NCBI GenBank assembly: GCA_000961725.1
Contig: LADS01000059.1
Location: 1-64,000 of the forward strand
Origin: Desulfobulbaceae bacterium BRH_c16a
Lineage (GTDB): Bacteria; Desulfobacterota; Desulfobulbia; Desulfobulbales; Desulfocapsaceae
Direction of reading: 5' to 3'
DNA length: 64,000 nucleotides
Shown: in pieces, positions 63,978 to 64,000 of the stretch
How the letters are laid out: every line of letters begins with the position of its first letter
Numbering within the stretch: position 1 is the stretch's first letter
Translations under genes and position numbers: made by a program
The notes under the pieces: generated by a model
The model's input: the letters and a program-made list of their open reading frames with translations, nothing else
The model's database searches: none
Told to the model about the DNA's origin: nothing

Positions 63978-64000
63978 ATGCAAAAAGCTATTGATATTAT
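63978..64000 (+). CDS. Start of a gene cut by the right window edge
   Basis: An ATG at 63978 after TGGAGA starts a frame reading MQKAIDI to the edge. It lies 34 bases after the kinase and is probably in the same operon. Too little is present to identify it. Confidence 0.5.

Overview
The window looks like a chromosome segment of a strictly anaerobic, sulfate-reducer-type bacterium of the Desulfobacterota, most probably Desulfobulbales-like. The basis is gene content: an aldehyde:ferredoxin oxidoreductase, two iron-type alcohol dehydrogenases, a 2-oxoacid:ferredoxin oxidoreductase, an acyl-CoA dehydrogenase/EtfAB/membrane Fe-S oxidoreductase chain and sigma-54 control. The lineage is an inference; no rRNA gene is present.

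Layout. 1-12.7 kb is an accessory region: the end of an IS256-family element, gene fragments, an unusual ion channel, then a run of small same-strand genes (cupin, PLP enzyme, flavoprotein, GNATs, YnfA, cyclase, isochorismatase-GNAT fusion, EamA transporter) ending in a broken HigBA module and a dispersed palindromic repeat. 12.8-19.9 kb is an alcohol/aldehyde oxidation locus: Fe-ADH, PAS histidine kinase, sigma-54 activator, a near-perfect -24/-12 promoter, a second Fe-ADH and AOR. 20-25.6 kb holds a Cache-PAS-HD-GYP gene broken by an in-frame TGA, a poly-gamma-glutamate hydrolase, a class D beta-lactamase, an AraC regulator and a ferredoxin-nitroreductase. 25.6-32.3 kb is a TetR-controlled RND efflux operon, followed by ecotin, a YhcH-family protein and an EamA transporter.

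34.4-42.4 kb is a fatty-acid/acyl-CoA oxidation locus: a MerR regulator, acyl-CoA dehydrogenase, membrane Hdr-like oxidoreductase, EtfB, EtfA, SCP2 protein, thioesterase and a FadL-type porin. Three copies of one operator-like motif (two before the dehydrogenase, one before the porin) suggest a single regulon feeding electrons from acyl-CoA through ETF to the quinone pool. 42.4-53.3 kb is mixed: radical SAM protein, dienoyl-CoA-reductase-like enzyme, a MITE, ThpR, OvoA (ovothiol synthesis), a RAYT transposase between REP hairpins, TruA, TcdA, and an unrecognised protein resembling an SMC/ABC ATPase that has lost its P-loop. 53.4-57.9 kb is a 2-oxoacid:ferredoxin oxidoreductase (delta, alpha, beta, gamma) plus Leu-type dehydrogenase operon next to an XRE-cupin regulator, probably linking branched-chain amino acids to reduced ferredoxin. 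58.1-60.6 kb is a tight RimK-like ATP-grasp / GNAT / SET-methyltransferase operon, the best candidate here for an uncharacterised protein- or peptide-modifying system. 60.7-64 kb has citrate synthase and a membrane histidine kinase with the start of a further gene at the right edge.

No rRNA, tRNA or CRISPR was recognised.
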